From assembly GCA_008360975.2 (NCBI GenBank), contig CM039183.1, positions 35,889,850 to 35,953,849 of the forward strand: 64,000 nucleotides of DNA, read 5' to 3'. Source of the stretch: Lichenostomus cassidix. Its lineage: Eukaryota; Chordata; Aves; Passeriformes; Meliphagidae. Numbering within the stretch: the stretch's first letter is position 1; every line of letters starts with the position of its first letter. This document shows positions 23,205-37,263 of the stretch, piece by piece. A program made the translations under genes and the position numbers. The notes under the pieces were generated by a model. It made no database searches. It had not been told where the DNA came from and worked only from the letters and a program-made list of their open reading frames with translations.

Positions 23205-26200
23205 CTGGAAAACAAACCAAAGCATGCCAGTCATAAAAACACATTAGGGACATAGACAGCAGCTTACACTCATGAAGAGCCATGCAACAGATGATCCCTT
23301 GCCCTTCTCTTCCCATTAAATTCCCATAATCCTCCTAATTGTGCATCTTATTATACACTGTGATCATTAACACAAGAATTTTGCTGTTACTATTATATAT
23401 TTCATTGGTGAAGCAACATAAATGCCATTATTAAAAATGAGATTTTGCTACATGGTTCATTTAGGGATGTAAAGTCATACTAGATACTTCTGGGTGTGTT
23501 TTTCCTGCAGTGAAATCTATTTATAGAAGATGGCTGAAAAAACCAGTTCTTTATAGTATTTGCTAATGGAAATAGTCTATTTGTAGTTCTGAATCAAATG
23601 CCTTCTCTAAGGAAAATTATTACTGACTTTGCTAGGGGATGACCACTTTATAAAAGGCCACATGAAATACCATTTCCTAGGAAATTATATCCTTGCCATA
23701 GACCTTTACAGGATGGTTTAAAAAAATCCATAAAAAGAACACAATGATAGGATACTTAACACAGGGTTTAGGGATCTACCTCTAGCCATTTATTGCATTT
23801 TTAGCAATTGTTCTGGTTTCATCTTCCTCAAATAATATTGTTCTTTACATTACACTTCATTGAAAAGTAATGTCCTTTGCAGATAAGTGAAACAATTGTC
23901 CCTAGTTCAGTCTGACCGCTTCTGCCACCTAAAGTGGTTGATATGGATCAGGTTTGATGCCTTTTTTTAAACTCTAAAATGAAGATATCTGTCTTGACAT
24001 GTGTCAAAATCTTTGACCCATCAGTGCTGCATTAAATTCTGTGTCCTTGCAGGTAAGTGGAAAAGTCAATAATGTAGAATGGGTCTCTCTTATGCTGTTT
24101 CAAAGCTGTGCTGTCTCGATGCAGCTCCAGACTCTGAAAGATCTCTCAGTGGTAAGCCATTCTGACTGGCATTATAAGCAAGACCGATAAAACAGCCTTG
24201 ATTTTTAGATACAGAGCTGCATTCACATGTAATGAATAAAGGATATCAGGAGGACATGACACTAGAACATTTGTCTGCCAGTAATTCCAGCTTTTGCATT
24301 TTCATTTTGAATTATTTCAAGCTGTATTTTCACTTTTCTCAGAAGCACTGAAAATCATATTTTATTGTCATGCTAAAGAAACTGCACTTTATGAAAAGAA
24401 GAATTGTGGAAGTCCAAAAAGATTGACCCTGCTATTCAGAAAGTTGACAAAATTTGAGACAGTGGAGTGAGTGTTCTAACTTCCAGAGATATCAAACCTT
24501 ATCACTTGCTTGCTTTCTTGTCACTTCTCTCCACTATTTTATCAATAATCTAAAATATTTTGTTTTACTTCAACTAACACTGATTTATTAATTCACTTGT
24601 GGTTGTTGGCAAACAGCTTCACAATGGGGGCACTTATTTGCAGGGTATGTTGTATGGGAAGCTGCATTGTAATGGAGCATCATTTAAACACAATTTCCAG
24701 CGCATTAGTGGTCAAAAGTTTTGGGTGTGTTAAGCACTGCTCAAACACATATAGAGAGGTACTTTCCATCGGGATACCTGAGGACTTAAAGACTTGTTAT
24801 CCCTTAACATTTAAGGTTATGCCCAGGTTTAACTGAATTTCCTACTCTCTTTTTTCATTGTGACTTAATTTCCTTATGAGCACATCTGACTGACAACATT
24901 TGTCTGATAGGCTTTTGTATAAACTTACTTTATCACTGCCTTATCACACAATGCCTCAGCTTGCTTTCCTTACTGCAATCTCTCACTTTTCCCATGCAAG
25001 CGCAATTTTAAACCTTTCATAAACACTGAAAAGGGAGAAATAATAAAGAAAGAAAAGAAAAATAACCAGGGCATATATTTTGCAGAGACATTCTGTCTAG
25101 CTAGTTTATGTGGCATTGGTGTTTATTATAATAACAAAATTCATAAGCTCATGCAGTACTATTTAAGACATGAAATGCATTTTCTCATTATAGAGGCCAC
25201 ATTTTATACTTGCCTTGGAAATAAATTATCTTCAGTACCAATGTTACCAAGGTTTTCCCCACGGGCCCATTGGAAACATTCATGAGTGTATAACTGGGCC
25301 TTTCACTAACAATTGTATATCCTGCAAGTAAGCCTGTGAGTGAGCCTGCCACATCCTTGTGATGAAACAAAGCCTGAATTTTTTTGTGAGACAGGATACT
25401 CTTTTCACATCTTATTAGATAATGGATGAGATGTAGAATCAGTTCTGTGGCAAAGAAACACCCCGGAGGCTGATCGGTTTGTCAGAATAAATAGGCATCT
25501 CCCAACAGAAATGCATTAAGCACTCCCTTTTTATGGCAAAGTATGCATCATAAAGAAAAGGCATGTCACTTACAACAAAGAGCAGTTTGTGATAGTTTTA
25601 TTCATTTTTTACTTTCAGACATGAAAAATATAATAAATTTTCAGTAACAAAATACAGTTGCAGTAAGCAACTGCAAAAATGCTGTCAGTTAACTTGTTTT
25701 TTATGGCTTCATTAATATTAATACAGTTACTTTGCCCTTGGAAAGGAAAGGATTTGATGTTCAGTCAGGATTTAGTACTTTTGCATAAATTTAATATTAG
25801 TAAGAGTTTAAAATTACTATAAGTAGCATAATTACTAATAATAGTCACACTTTCTTTTCCTTCATGTGCCAAAAAAAGACTGGCAGATTGCTGTGATAAT
25901 ATAAACAGAAGATAAAATTTCTGTGTCTTTATGTATTTAGCACTTGCTGTTGTTACCCTTGAAAGATTCTTTGGTTGGAAAACAACCAACACAAAGAATA
26001 AATCCCAAAGGTTCAAACCTACCCCTGCATTAAAAGGAGGATTAGCAGGGAAATCCCCAAAGCACTTAAGGGATTTAGGCACTGGAAATTAATATAACCT
26101 GTGTGTGGGCTATTACAGGCTTTTGAATATCTGTAAAAATGTATGAGATAGGCCCAAGCAGAAATCCTAAATCCAGTGACCTCAGAATAGGAGGTATTAA

Positions 26201-27235
26201 AAATCTCAACAGGGATTCAGATCCTGTTTTCAAAATCCTCCTATCATTACGATTATTCAAACAAAAGGTAAAATCAGACCAAACTCTGATCAGTTCTATG
26301 GAATTCAAACCCCACAGATGACATCTGCAGTGATGCTGAATAAAAACTAGGATGGTAAAAGCAAGCTTCAGTCTCAGTTATTCCTGACTGGCCCATTTAT
26401 AGTGTTTTAAGTTTGGAAGTGGGAACAGAATATAGTTTTTTTTTTGGATGAAAGGAAAATGAGCTTGTCATTTACATGCCATGCTGGTTGGTTTTTTGGA
26501 AATAAGATTTTGCCATTTCCTTTTCCACAACATTTCAAAGATCTGCTTTCCCCTTGGATTAAGCACCACAGCTCTCATTTTCTCCCCTGCCTACTGCAAA
26601 TGCCTTTCCTTTGGTCTCTGATAACACCTCCCTACAGTGCTTATAAATATTACTGTTAAAATTATCTTTCTTTCAACTTCAATAAAATACTCCCATTCCC
26701 TGCACAAAGATTCGAGTTTGAGCTCCCTTCCATTATTTTAAAGTTATTCCTCCACTTAGACATTCCTTTTCTTTTTCCCCCCTACCTCCTCCCATGTGCC
26801 TGCATGGAAGCATGGAAGGTTGCAGTGAGATAGTCATAGACAAGGTTAAATCTGCAGCACTGCTAGGGACTCCTAGCAGTATGTGGGTAACAGCTCAAGC
26901 ACATACCCAGATTCCTTACCAGGCTTCTGCAATCCATGTAGAAATCCCAACCGTCATGTCTTCCCTCCTATAATTATCCCTATTAGCTGTACTGAAGACA
27001 GACTATTTTTTGGCCAAAATGTGTCTTCCAAAACAAACATTCACATCCAAATTAAAGATATCAGGTGAGGAAATATGCACTCATACTTCTTGTACATTGT
27101 TTTACTGGCTCTTCAAAATCACTTTTAAAATTTGTATCTAATGTCTACTTTGACTCTAGTTTCAGCTTCCAGCCACTGCTGTCTGGTTTGCACTTCTCTG
27201 CTAAAATAAAGAGTATTTCAGTATCCCATGCTTTC

Positions 27236-27515
27236 TTCCTGTGAAAGTACTTATGTACTGTAATCAAGATACCTCTGAATCTTGTTTAACCTAAACAGAG
27301 AAACTCCTAAGCTTTTCACTGGTGAAACCATTCATCCTCCCTCTCTCCTTCAGCCCTAATTCATATTATTGCACTTTTCTGAGGACTGTCTTGTTTTTGT
27401 CACTAGTTATATTTGACTAATCTGTATCATTGCTGTGCTGCATCAGCAAAGTTTTTTATATGCTTCTGAATCATTGTTGAGTACTGAATAATGACAGGTT
27501 TGCTGACAGTCCCTG
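27236..27515 (-). mobile_element. Ancient CR1/L3-like LINE fragment (antisense on plus strand)
   Basis: The plus strand carries in order the landmarks of a vertebrate CR1/L3-type LINE read in reverse: 'agtacttatgtactgtaatc' (consensus type: agtacttataaactgtaatc), 'aagatacctctgaatcttg', 'cctaaacagagaaactccta', 'agcttttcactgg', then 'cttttctgaggactgtcttg' and probably a degraded 'catcagcaaagttttttata' segment. It is full of substitutions and has no usable frame. It lies in sense with PRKN. Family assignment is from memory of consensus sequences, and the ends are approximate. Confidence 0.65.
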
Positions 27516-28704
27516 TCAAATGCTGCTACCAATGCCCTGCTAGGCATAGATTCTCCACAGGAAACACTGCTTTCTGTGTTCTGCCAGTTCTTAGCTCTCA
27601 TGGCCAAAGCATAGTGAGGCATCCATAGTGCATCATCTGACAGTGACGAGACAATGCCACTGCTCAGACCCTAACCACACCAGCTGGAATTCAGCCCACT
27701 AAAGCCTTTTATTGATATGATATGGTGATGAATTCCTCATCAGAATATTCTGTAGTTTGAAATCATACAAAAAGACTTGCAGAAATTGATTTTGTGCAAT
27801 AACTTTTTCTTATCAAACTTGTAATCTCATCATAGAATGAAATCAGTTTCTTCTGTTATGACCTGTTGTCACTCAGAACATATTGACTTGTAAAATGTTA
27901 TAAAAATAATTTCTTCTTCTACCTTTTTCTCTTTTGATCACCCCTCATTCAGTGGTGGCTGTCTGGATCTTACACTAGTGATGAGAATTGTGAAAATTAA
28001 AAGCTACTGAATGCAGGCAGGGTCAACATCTTCATCAGCACTGGAGCAAAACTTGTATGCAAGAAGTGCAAATGTTCCTCAAAATCATAACTACATGAAA
28101 AATTAAAACCAACACAGATCTCCTCACCTTTCATTTCAAATGCAGTGCTTACAAGTTTTACCTTCCGTCTCAGAAAAATAAGTACTTCAAGAAATCAAAC
28201 TTCAATGCATCTGCTCACTCTTTCTTCTAAAATCAAGCTCAAAACCAAACCAAAAGAGTGCTACAGTAGAATTCATGCTAAGGCTGAAATAAACCACAGC
28301 TGACAAGTGTTAATTCTATTATTTATTGAGCTACCAGAAAATGCACTTTAAGTGCTTTTGTAATATGGTATAGTCTAAAGAGAATACCAGAGAAGCCATG
28401 TATAATCTAACATACATATGGACTTAACAGACGTATTTTTATGCCTTCAAAACCAGTTTGGTTATATATTACACATCAAAGCAAAATAAGTAACATTCTA
28501 AGATACTCACAGAGCTTTGATCACCACAGCATCAGAACATCTTGGATCTGTAAGAAAACCTCTTTCATTGTATGCCAGTGAAGCAGCAGAGGACGGCTAT
28601 TACTGTTTTAATGACTGAAGCCTAATTTCTCAAAAACCTGTGCTACAGATCTCTAAAATTTCTCTCAATTCAGTTGATATGCATACCTAAACGCCACTGA
28701 GGAT

Positions 28705-28790
28705 CCACACCAAAAATACTTGCCCAAGATCACACAGCAGCATGTAAAGGAGAAGATTTCCAGTTTTTAGACATTGGACTCCCCCACTAG
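28705..28790 (-). repeat. MIR SINE remnant, reverse orientation
   Basis: The plus strand reads 'acttgcccaagatcacacag', near-identical to the reverse complement of the MIR core 'acttgcccaaggtcacacag'. It continues 'cagcatgtaaaggagaagat' and a degraded tail where MIR has 'gtggcagagctggaattcga'. The core match is among the clearest old-repeat signals in the window; the flanks are degraded. Confidence 0.7.
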
Positions 28791-31700
28791 TCATCTCAGA
28801 TCAGCCCTCTAAAGAACCACACTCTGGTTTCATAAGGTCAACAATTAGCCTAATAGCAGTAATCAGTGAAGTATTTCCATGCTTTTTTCCCCCCTCTCTT
28901 TTGTAAATGAAAATATAATAGAGGAGTGTAACTAAGTAGTCACCAACCACACAGGCTATCCTATGAGTTCCAAACATCAAATATTTAAATGAGAAAATGT
29001 GTAGTTGTTTGTTTTTTATCAGACTAACAGGATTTTTTTACCAGATTTTTTTTATTAAGAGTGTTTTATTAAATAGCAGTGCAAATAAAACACTGGATAG
29101 GTAAAAAGTTAATTATCTTCACTAGAAAACATCAGCATCTGGTAAAAAACTTCCTTGAAAATGTAAAATACAAGGCACCAAATTTCAATCCTAAAAGAGC
29201 TTTTGTAGTCAAACTATAGGCTGCTGACTGGAGCAAACATTTCTGTTGAAAATATGAGCATGCCTTATGGGAAATCAAAACAATCAGGAAGTGACAAACA
29301 GAATGACCCAAGCTGTCTCTCCAAAGTGTTTCCATTTAGAAAAATATGGCTTCCAAATTCACTTTCCTAAGTACAAATTATGTTATAGTGACTGAGAAGT
29401 ATATACAGAATTTTTAGTTTTTCTTCTAAAAAGCTCCCAAACCCCAGATTTCATGGCAAAAGACTTTACCATATTCTATGTCTTTCGAGTAACATAGGAC
29501 TTGGATCATGGCGAGAATTCAGACCACCATAAACACTTAAGATTAAGTATTTTTTACTTTGAAACTACAAAATTTGTTATTTATTTCCACCCAAAGTCAA
29601 AACCACTCCCCACCCTCCCCAAAGGTCACAGTCCTTGTCATGCTGCTGCTACGAAGCAATCTAGGGTATTGGATTGACTTTGCCTCTGGCACTTTGCTAT
29701 ATCCAGAACCAACTGTGAAACCATTATCCACACACCCTGTCTTTTGGTATTCCTTGTCCTTACAGCAAGAAACTTTAAAAGCAGAATATTTACCATCTGG
29801 AGTAGCTATGTTTACTCAGAATTTGTGGCTTTGCCAATTGTCAGTTACAGAAAAACTTGCAAATACTACAATGGAGATAAATGCCACAGTAGAAAAAGCA
29901 TTCATTTCTAATGACACCAGTTTTATGAGATATAAGGCAATTGCAAAGCACAGTGGTACTTGCAGAGCAATTTTAGTCTTTTTCCTTATAATAAAGTACA
30001 CACATTTACTATGCATATTTCAGCTAAAATCAAACTTTTGTGAGAAGCATGACAATCTGTCAAAACATGGTTTCAAAAATACAGCTGCATTCTCTGCAGC
30101 TTTTGCAATCTGAGGGCAATTTGCCGTCAATACTACAAGAGGCAATTTTCTATAAACATAAAAAGCTTTAAGCGTAGGACTGCATCAAGATTTCAATGTT
30201 TTCCTTTTGAATATGAAAGTGAAAGTCTGCTTCCTGACTTCTGCAAAACAACCCACAGACTCATTCCCTAAGATCTAGACAATGGCATTTGCATCCGAAG
30301 CCCCTCCAGTGATTGCTGTCGAGTTTGTGTTTACAGCCAAATGTACTGTCCTGGAGCTTGCCTTACATCAGGCAGCATTAACCTAAAAGATAGACTGGTG
30401 AAACCGACAGCATAGCTCAGAGAACCTCTCCCAGACATTCCCAAACCTAATTTGCTGATTTATGTGGATAGCAATCTTATTTCTGCTTCCCAGCCCCCTT
30501 CTGAGTCGCCTTGTAGTCCAAGAGCTACAAGGGATAGAAGAGAAAGAAACAGGGTGGGACCCAGACCCAGGTACTTCTCTCAGAAGTGACTTCAGGCCCC
30601 TGTGGGAGAAGAGAGAATGCTCATTCCAGATTCCTCTACCCATACCTACACACAAGGGTATTACACAACCTTGTTCTTAGCATGTTGCCTGGGATGTGAG
30701 ACTTATTAGCCCATCCCAGAAAATAGGAAGGAAAAGCCTATAAAGCAGCATTAGGAGCAAGATTGTGTGGTATAGTGAAAGTATGAAAACCTGTTGTTGG
30801 TTGTGCTATTATGTGCACATTAGAGAGTCATGTTCTGTTCTGAGTGAAGGATCCTAGTGGATAGCTGACTACCCAAGCAAACATGCATCCAAACAGTGCA
30901 AAATTTTCAAAGCAGACCATGGCTTTGGTTGTCAAAAGAGGCTTGGATGGCCCTGGCAGAGTTGTACAGCTTTAACTGGAAGCAGAGCAATATTGTGCCC
31001 TGAAGCACTAGGAAGGGACTCTCAGTTTGATGCCAACCAAGCTACCCCTGGAAAAGGAAGCCAAACAAGCTTAAACAAAGTAAGCAGCTGCCTGCAGCAG
31101 GAGGCTGCTAAACCCTGCAAGACATTCATGTTCCTGTTACTTGTGCCAGAGCTGTGGACAGCCAGCAGAGAGAGCAAGGCTTCTAGCTTGTCATGCTACA
31201 GAGACTCTGACAAGACCTTAGATGTTAAACATTACTACTTTGAGGAGCTCCTCCCAGCCCCAGAAACAGCTGCTGTCATGGACTCTGACCCTTCCTTCAG
31301 GACCAGCTGTCACAGCTGCTCATCCTCCTCTGCTCTTAATTCCTTTGCACCAGCTTCTCCTCTCTGCCTTCTCATTTCTACGCAGCAGTAGCCCAGACCC
31401 TTTCCTTCTTCAGGTGGCAAAACTGAGTTTTACTTGCAGGTTACACTGCTGAGAAGATTTCAGGGAGCCCTGCTGGAAGTCTTCCAGCCACAGCAGTAAT
31501 CTGCAGCTAATGCAGCTGTAGCATATTTGGGACCTGTGCTGCTCTCTGTGCATGGTGCTGTTACACTGGGCAGATGTTTCAGCACTGCTTGGGGATGCAG
31601 AACTGCAGAGATCCCTTACTTCTCTCTGCAGTACAGACATGACAAAGAAATTGAATTAAGTATATGGTTCTTGCTGGCACCACTGGAGAGAAAAAAACAA

Positions 31701-33703
31701 TTGTGTATTGACTTAAATCTGCTCCCATTTAAGTAACTTTAGTAAGTAGTACAGACACCTAATCACATCTATCTAGTGTATAATGTTTAGCAATTTCATG
31801 CCTGGATGACTAATAAAATGCAAAGTGGATACAGGTTAATGTAAGATTTCTAGAAATGATTTCCATAATAAATTACAAAGTATTTATATGAGGAAACATT
31901 GAAAAAAACCCAATATCATTGCTACCATATAACTTAGTGGACCGTCTTAGAAACTAGATGCAAAGGATAAGGAGATTAGTAATTTATGAATAGGAGGAAC
32001 AATTTTAAAGCAGTTGAAGAGGTAATATGTGTTAAACAGTGATTTTTTAAAGACTTTTTGTAATCTAGTGCCTGTAATTCTCTGTCTTGAGTAAGTCAAA
32101 AAAGAATGCAGCATTCCACTTACAACAGATTGAAAGGAAAAATAAAAGAAAAATAGCGACAAATGTCTAAAAATGTAATATATATATATGTAGGCATGTA
32201 TTTAAACAAACGATGTGTCTCTCCCACTTGGAGTGGTAGAAATTCTCTGCTACTCCAGTGGTACCATACAGTATTTATCCCAGAGCACATAAAGTCAGAG
32301 CATGAGTTACACTGTAAAGAAAATAAAGCTAGAGTGTACGTTGTCATCACTCAAATGGATACAAAGAAATACTAAAATTTTACATGGAAGAATGGAGGAT
32401 GGAGAATTTCAAGGACGGAGAATGTAGAGAGGGAAAATCATAGTTATCTTGAGATGCCTTTAGAATGTGGGAGACAATGCATTTTATAACAAGTAGAGTA
32501 CCTATTTTTTCTTGCAGAACATGTGACACTCTAACTGTGATGTAAAAGCTTTTTTTTTTTAACAAAGTGGTTGAAAGCTACATTAAAATATCACTTTTCC
32601 CAGGTTTGAAAAATATGTTTTGTTGCTGAATGCATGTATCAATTCATAAGGAATGTCATGAAGAATGAATTTTACTGCCTGTGGCTTTAGCTCCTGCTTT
32701 AGCAGCTTTGGAGTGCTATTAATATGCCCTTAAAAAGTACAAGAAACCTATTTCCATATGATAATACTGCTGCTATGCATGCATGCCCTGGGCATTTGAG
32801 CATCTAGCTGCACATTTATATGTGCAAACAGACCTGGAAATCTGATGGATTCATTAATGTGGCTCTTGAAATGAACTAGTGAACATGCAGGCTGGGAAGC
32901 TGATGAGAGCTAAGCAATTACCAAGTGCATAATTCACACTGAATTGCAATAGAAATCAGGACACCCCTTTCCTCGAATGTTTTTTTAAAATATCCCTTGA
33001 AGAATGAAAGCACCCCTCATACAAACTTTTATTCTGTGCCATTTGGACTGTGTTCCTGTAAGAATGTGCAAGACACACATATTTTGTTCATCTCCTGGTT
33101 GCTGGAATTCATCTACATTAAAAACGCCCACCAAGCAATATTGAAAACTTCCCGAAGATGGCAGCAGTGACACAGGAATTGACACAAGCTGGCTTTGCTA
33201 AGCTTTTGCAGTTGAAAAAGATTCTTAAAAAATCATAGTCAAGAGCTATGATCCAGTCCAGGGTTACTAACAGCTGATACATGCAAAACCAGTCCTGACA
33301 AGACAGTCTCATAAAGAAGAAATGGTATTCAGATGCACTGAAACACATAAAAAAGAGCAAGGGGTGCTCCTTGTTTCAAGGGCATCAGATCTTACTTCTC
33401 TTGAAACTGGTAACAGCTGAAGCCCTGTAAAAAGAACATCCTTCTGAATATGACCATCAAGCAAATAAACTAGCATAAATAATGTATCTGGGATAACTGT
33501 GGTGCTGTTTTAAGTGTTTTACTGGGTTCATGCTATCTCCTATTTGTAGCACTTGCTTTTTAGAACTGTAAACACACATCTAGTTTATGTGTCAGGGAGA
33601 GCATAAAATAATGAACAGATTTGTGTGTCTCTCTGTTCTCAGAAAATGCCTAGCTTCTGCACAAGGATCCAGCAAGTGTGCCTTCCCTCTTAGTGCCTTC
33701 CCT

Positions 33704-33731
33704 CCTAATGCCTTAGATTAAAGGCATTAGG
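33704..33731. other. Perfect 11-bp stem hairpin, 6-nt loop
   Basis: 'cctaatgcctt' (33704-33714) is followed by the loop 'agatta' and its exact reverse complement 'aaggcattagg' (33721-33731). Directly upstream is a short direct repeat of 'agtgccttccctc' type. No T-run follows, and this is intronic eukaryotic DNA, so it is not a bacterial-type terminator. No role is known. Confidence 0.8.
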
Positions 33732-34033
33732 ATATTTCTCTGAGAGAAATTTTGTTTGTTTGTTTTGGGGTTTGGCCTTTTTTTTCTGTTTTTTTTGAGG
33801 GGGGAGGGTAAAATCTCAAGTCTTTATTCTGCTTCAAATTTATATTTGTCTTATGAAGAAGCGAATCCTTTAAAATTAGGGCATAACTAATCTACAATCA
33901 TCAAATTCAATCCAAAGACCAGCACCACTCAGTTTGACAGCTGCTTGTTTCAAATTCTGAGTGTGAATAGTACTTTACTGGAAATAGTAAAAAAACTCAC
34001 AAAACCAAACCAACCAAATGACAGCAAACCTCC

Positions 34034-34059
34034 CAAACAAACAAACAAACAAACAAACA
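34034..34059. repeat. AAAC tetranucleotide microsatellite
   Basis: About six uninterrupted AAAC units. Confidence 0.95.
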
Positions 34060-35114
34060 TATCCCTGCATTAGATTATTCCAAATAGAGGTGTCTCTAAG
34101 TCTGAATATTCACACTGAACAACACCAAGAAACTTTGGACAAATTTCAAAGACAGATGAAGGAAGACTGGGTGTTAAGCCTCAGTCTAAAATTAGATGTA
34201 GCCAGACCTTGGAACTCCATTGAATCCAAGCTCTGAAGGATGGATTAAGACCAAGGATCTACAATTCCAAGTAATCTGAAAGGGGAATAAACTAAAATAA
34301 AAATTGTTTAGAAGTGAGAAGAAGTTGCAAGAATTTTTTAAAACCATCATATTTGGTTCTTCTAAATGGAGCATCATCTTTGCAAGATGTTCTACAAACA
34401 TCTGGAGAAAGCACTGGAATAATGATGAAAATACCACACTTCATCTTTCCAGGAACAAAAGCAGATGCTTCCTGAAGAACACGGGTCTGATCAAGAAAAC
34501 AATGATAGCTGGACTGGTTTATGCCAGGAATACCCTGTCAAAATGCAGAGCTCCCATCCAGTATACCTCAATTTCTATACTTTCTTTTTGGAAAAAAGGC
34601 TAGCTGTGTCATTTCAAGTACTTTTCGTTTGAAACAGAAATGTTTTTTTTAAACTTACAGAATTTGTGCTAATTGTATTCACAGTGTATATACCAAGTCA
34701 ATAATGTGACTTCTTGTCTGACCTTTCAAACTAATCCTTTCCTGGTTTGTTGATCCTAGACATTTCTGTAAAGTAATTATACAAACTACCAAAAAATGAT
34801 CCCTGAAATGTGAGCTCAGAACATGACCTGGTTTACAGGAAATACAATTTGGCACTTGTCTCAATGCTGTTTTGCACCACACAGTAAACATTTTATCAAA
34901 AGAATCTCTGTTCAGATTCTGAATACATATACATGTGTATAAAACCAGAAAATATTGTCCTGCATCAGCATATACTGACAGGTAGCAAGATCCCTGTCTA
35001 CAAAAAATATGCTCCATAAACATTTCATGTTTATCAAGATAATTTTACCCCTCAGCAATTTGCCTACTTTTCTTTGGATTTCTGACATCTACAAATCACC
35101 CAAGAAGAACTACA

Positions 35115-35865
35115 TTTCTCTAGTTGCCTGGGGGGGGCAGCATAGCAAGACACAAGCAACCTAGATTTCTGGAGTGCTTTGATGACAATTCCTTGACATG
35201 AGGGATGGAGGAACCAACAAGGGGACATGGACTGCTGCACTTCCATCAAGGAAAAACTAATTGCACATGTGAAGTCTGGAGGCAGCCTAGGCTGCAGCAA
35301 CCCTGAACTGATGGAGTTTGGGATCCTGAGAGGAGGGGACAAGGCAAAAAGCAGGTCCATACACCTGGACTTCAGGAGAACATACTTTTTGGCCCTATTG
35401 AGGGCCAAAGAATGCCATGGTAGCTGGCCCTGGAGAAAACAAGGGTCATGGACAGTGGCTGATGTTCAAGGATCAGCTGCTCCAGCTCAATGATGGTCCA
35501 CCCTGACCATCAGGAAGTCAATTAAAAATGGTAGGAGACCTGCATGATGAATAAGAAGCTCCTGGCTAAATTCAGACATAAAAATGAAGCATGCAAGAGG
35601 TTGGAGCAAGAATCCAGAAGGACTACAAAGACACTATTCAAATGTGGGCTTAGGAAAGCCAAAACCCACCTGGACTCAAATCTGGTAAGGGACACAAAAG
35701 GCATCAAGCAATTCTGCAAGTACACCAGCAAGAAAAGGAAGACCAAGGACAGTGTGCATCTGCTGATTAATTGGGCAGGGCATTTGGTGACAAAGTACAT
35801 GGAAAAAGCCAGTGCAGTCATAGGACCCACAATTAGCATAAATTTTACTGCTGCTAAACACATGA
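35115..35865 (+). mobile_element. CR1 LINE ORF2 fragment, endonuclease-RT linker region, frameshifted
   Basis: The plus strand encodes a degraded piece of CR1 ORF2 from upstream of the reverse-transcriptase core. The first segment (about 35150-35493, with a frame change) gives FLECFDDNSLT and EEPTRG-like residues, then HVKSGGSLGCSNPELMEF, GILRGG and LDFRR. After a frame shift, 35544-35860 gives KKLLAKFRHKNEACKR, GLRKAKTHLDSNLVRD, KYTSKKRKTKDSV and AGHLVTKYMEKA. These match, in order, conserved CR1 ORF2 blocks (VGGSLGCSDHEMVEF, RKAKAQLELNLARD, KRKTKENV, LVTTDMEKAEVL). The RT core that should follow is absent, so both ends are truncated. It is antisense to PRKN, unlike the other LINE pieces in the window. 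Confidence 0.85.
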
Positions 35866-37263
35866 TATGGAATTACACTCTGGATGGCACAACAAATAAC
35901 ATTAAACCAAAGTGCTGATGTTCAGCCTTTCCTCAGCACAGTCAGAAAAGCAGATTTCCTTAAATCCCAAGGAAATATGTATCTGCACGTGCATGGGTAC
36001 AGAAGGATCACTCCAAGCTGGAACTTCTGATTAACCTGGGAGTAGACCAGACCTCTGTACAAAAACAGTTTATGCTTGACTAAAAGATATCCATGAAACA
36101 GTCTTGGTTCAAAAGATCCACTGCAAGAAGACAATTCTAACATAATACATCTGACTACCAGTGCTGGCTGAAACAAAGTTTGCCTGAAATCTAGAAAAGC
36201 ATGATCCAGTCCCTCCAACTACCTCTAGGGCATCCCTGTGCCTACCAACAGGTCTTGTTCTCAGAACTCTGAATTGGTACATTTTTTTAATTTCTGGAAT
36301 TAATGACTGCAATGTAAATCATCTAGGTCTTTGGAATAAACACACATGGATGAAGAATTTTTTCTCATTCATTTACTGCTTCTAAGAAACCAAAGTGATA
36401 GGGCTTATTATTTGTTTTTAATAAGAAAGTGAGTTCAAGAATTTATCTTACGTGATAATTAGATTGTGGTCTGATGGTCTGACTATATGTGAAATTTCTT
36501 GCTATCATGGACAGTTCCTGGGCTTATGCAAATGGGCATGACTCCATTTTCTCCTGTGGAACTACATTAATTTACAGCTACTCAGGATCAGAGTCTACCT
36601 GCCTGTTTCTGACATCAAGGATATGAATTCATATAGCTGTATGGCATCAAGGTTCACTAGTCAAGCAGAGCACATACCTAAATATTTCTCATTTGACATA
36701 TTCTGCTGCAGTAATGCACCACCTTCTGCACTACTCTTCCTATTTATTCCATCTAAATTCACTTTTCCCTTCCATTTCTCTAACTACATTTACATCTTGA
36801 CTCCCTTGATTGCATTCCTGAAACAAAAGTCAAGATATTCACTATCTTACTTTATTTTTTCCCATGCCTTTAAAAACCACTTGTCTTAAAGCTATTGAAA
36901 TTCCTCTCCCTCCTTTTTTTTTCTTGCTCCCTTTCTCCCAGTACATTCATTTTCCTTTTGTTAATACCTGGAAGCATTACCCTTCTCACATTGCTACTGA
37001 AGATAGAATAAAGCTTGTAATTGCTGTTAGAACTTCACAAAAGCAATAATACAATGATAACAATGCTAACAATATCACTACACCACAACAAAGAACAACA
37101 CTACTGTCAAACACAAGGTGTAGCATCTCTTCCTCTCATCCCCTTTCCAGCTCTCAAAAGATTCTGAAGTAGCCACACCTGGAAGCCTTCCAGCTACGAA
37201 GGCACATGACTTTGGTGTATTCTTGTGATAGGAGCAAAAAGGTATGTGTTTGGAGACACTCAC

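Noticed and set aside
24045..24060. Strong donor-like 'gcaggtaagtgg' on the plus strand
   Set aside because: No paired acceptor with a conserved open segment; it is on the strand opposite to PRKN and likely chance.
30509..30532. 8-bp stem hairpin (ccttgtag / ctacaagg)
   Set aside because: A stem this short is expected several times by chance in 64 kb; no associated feature.
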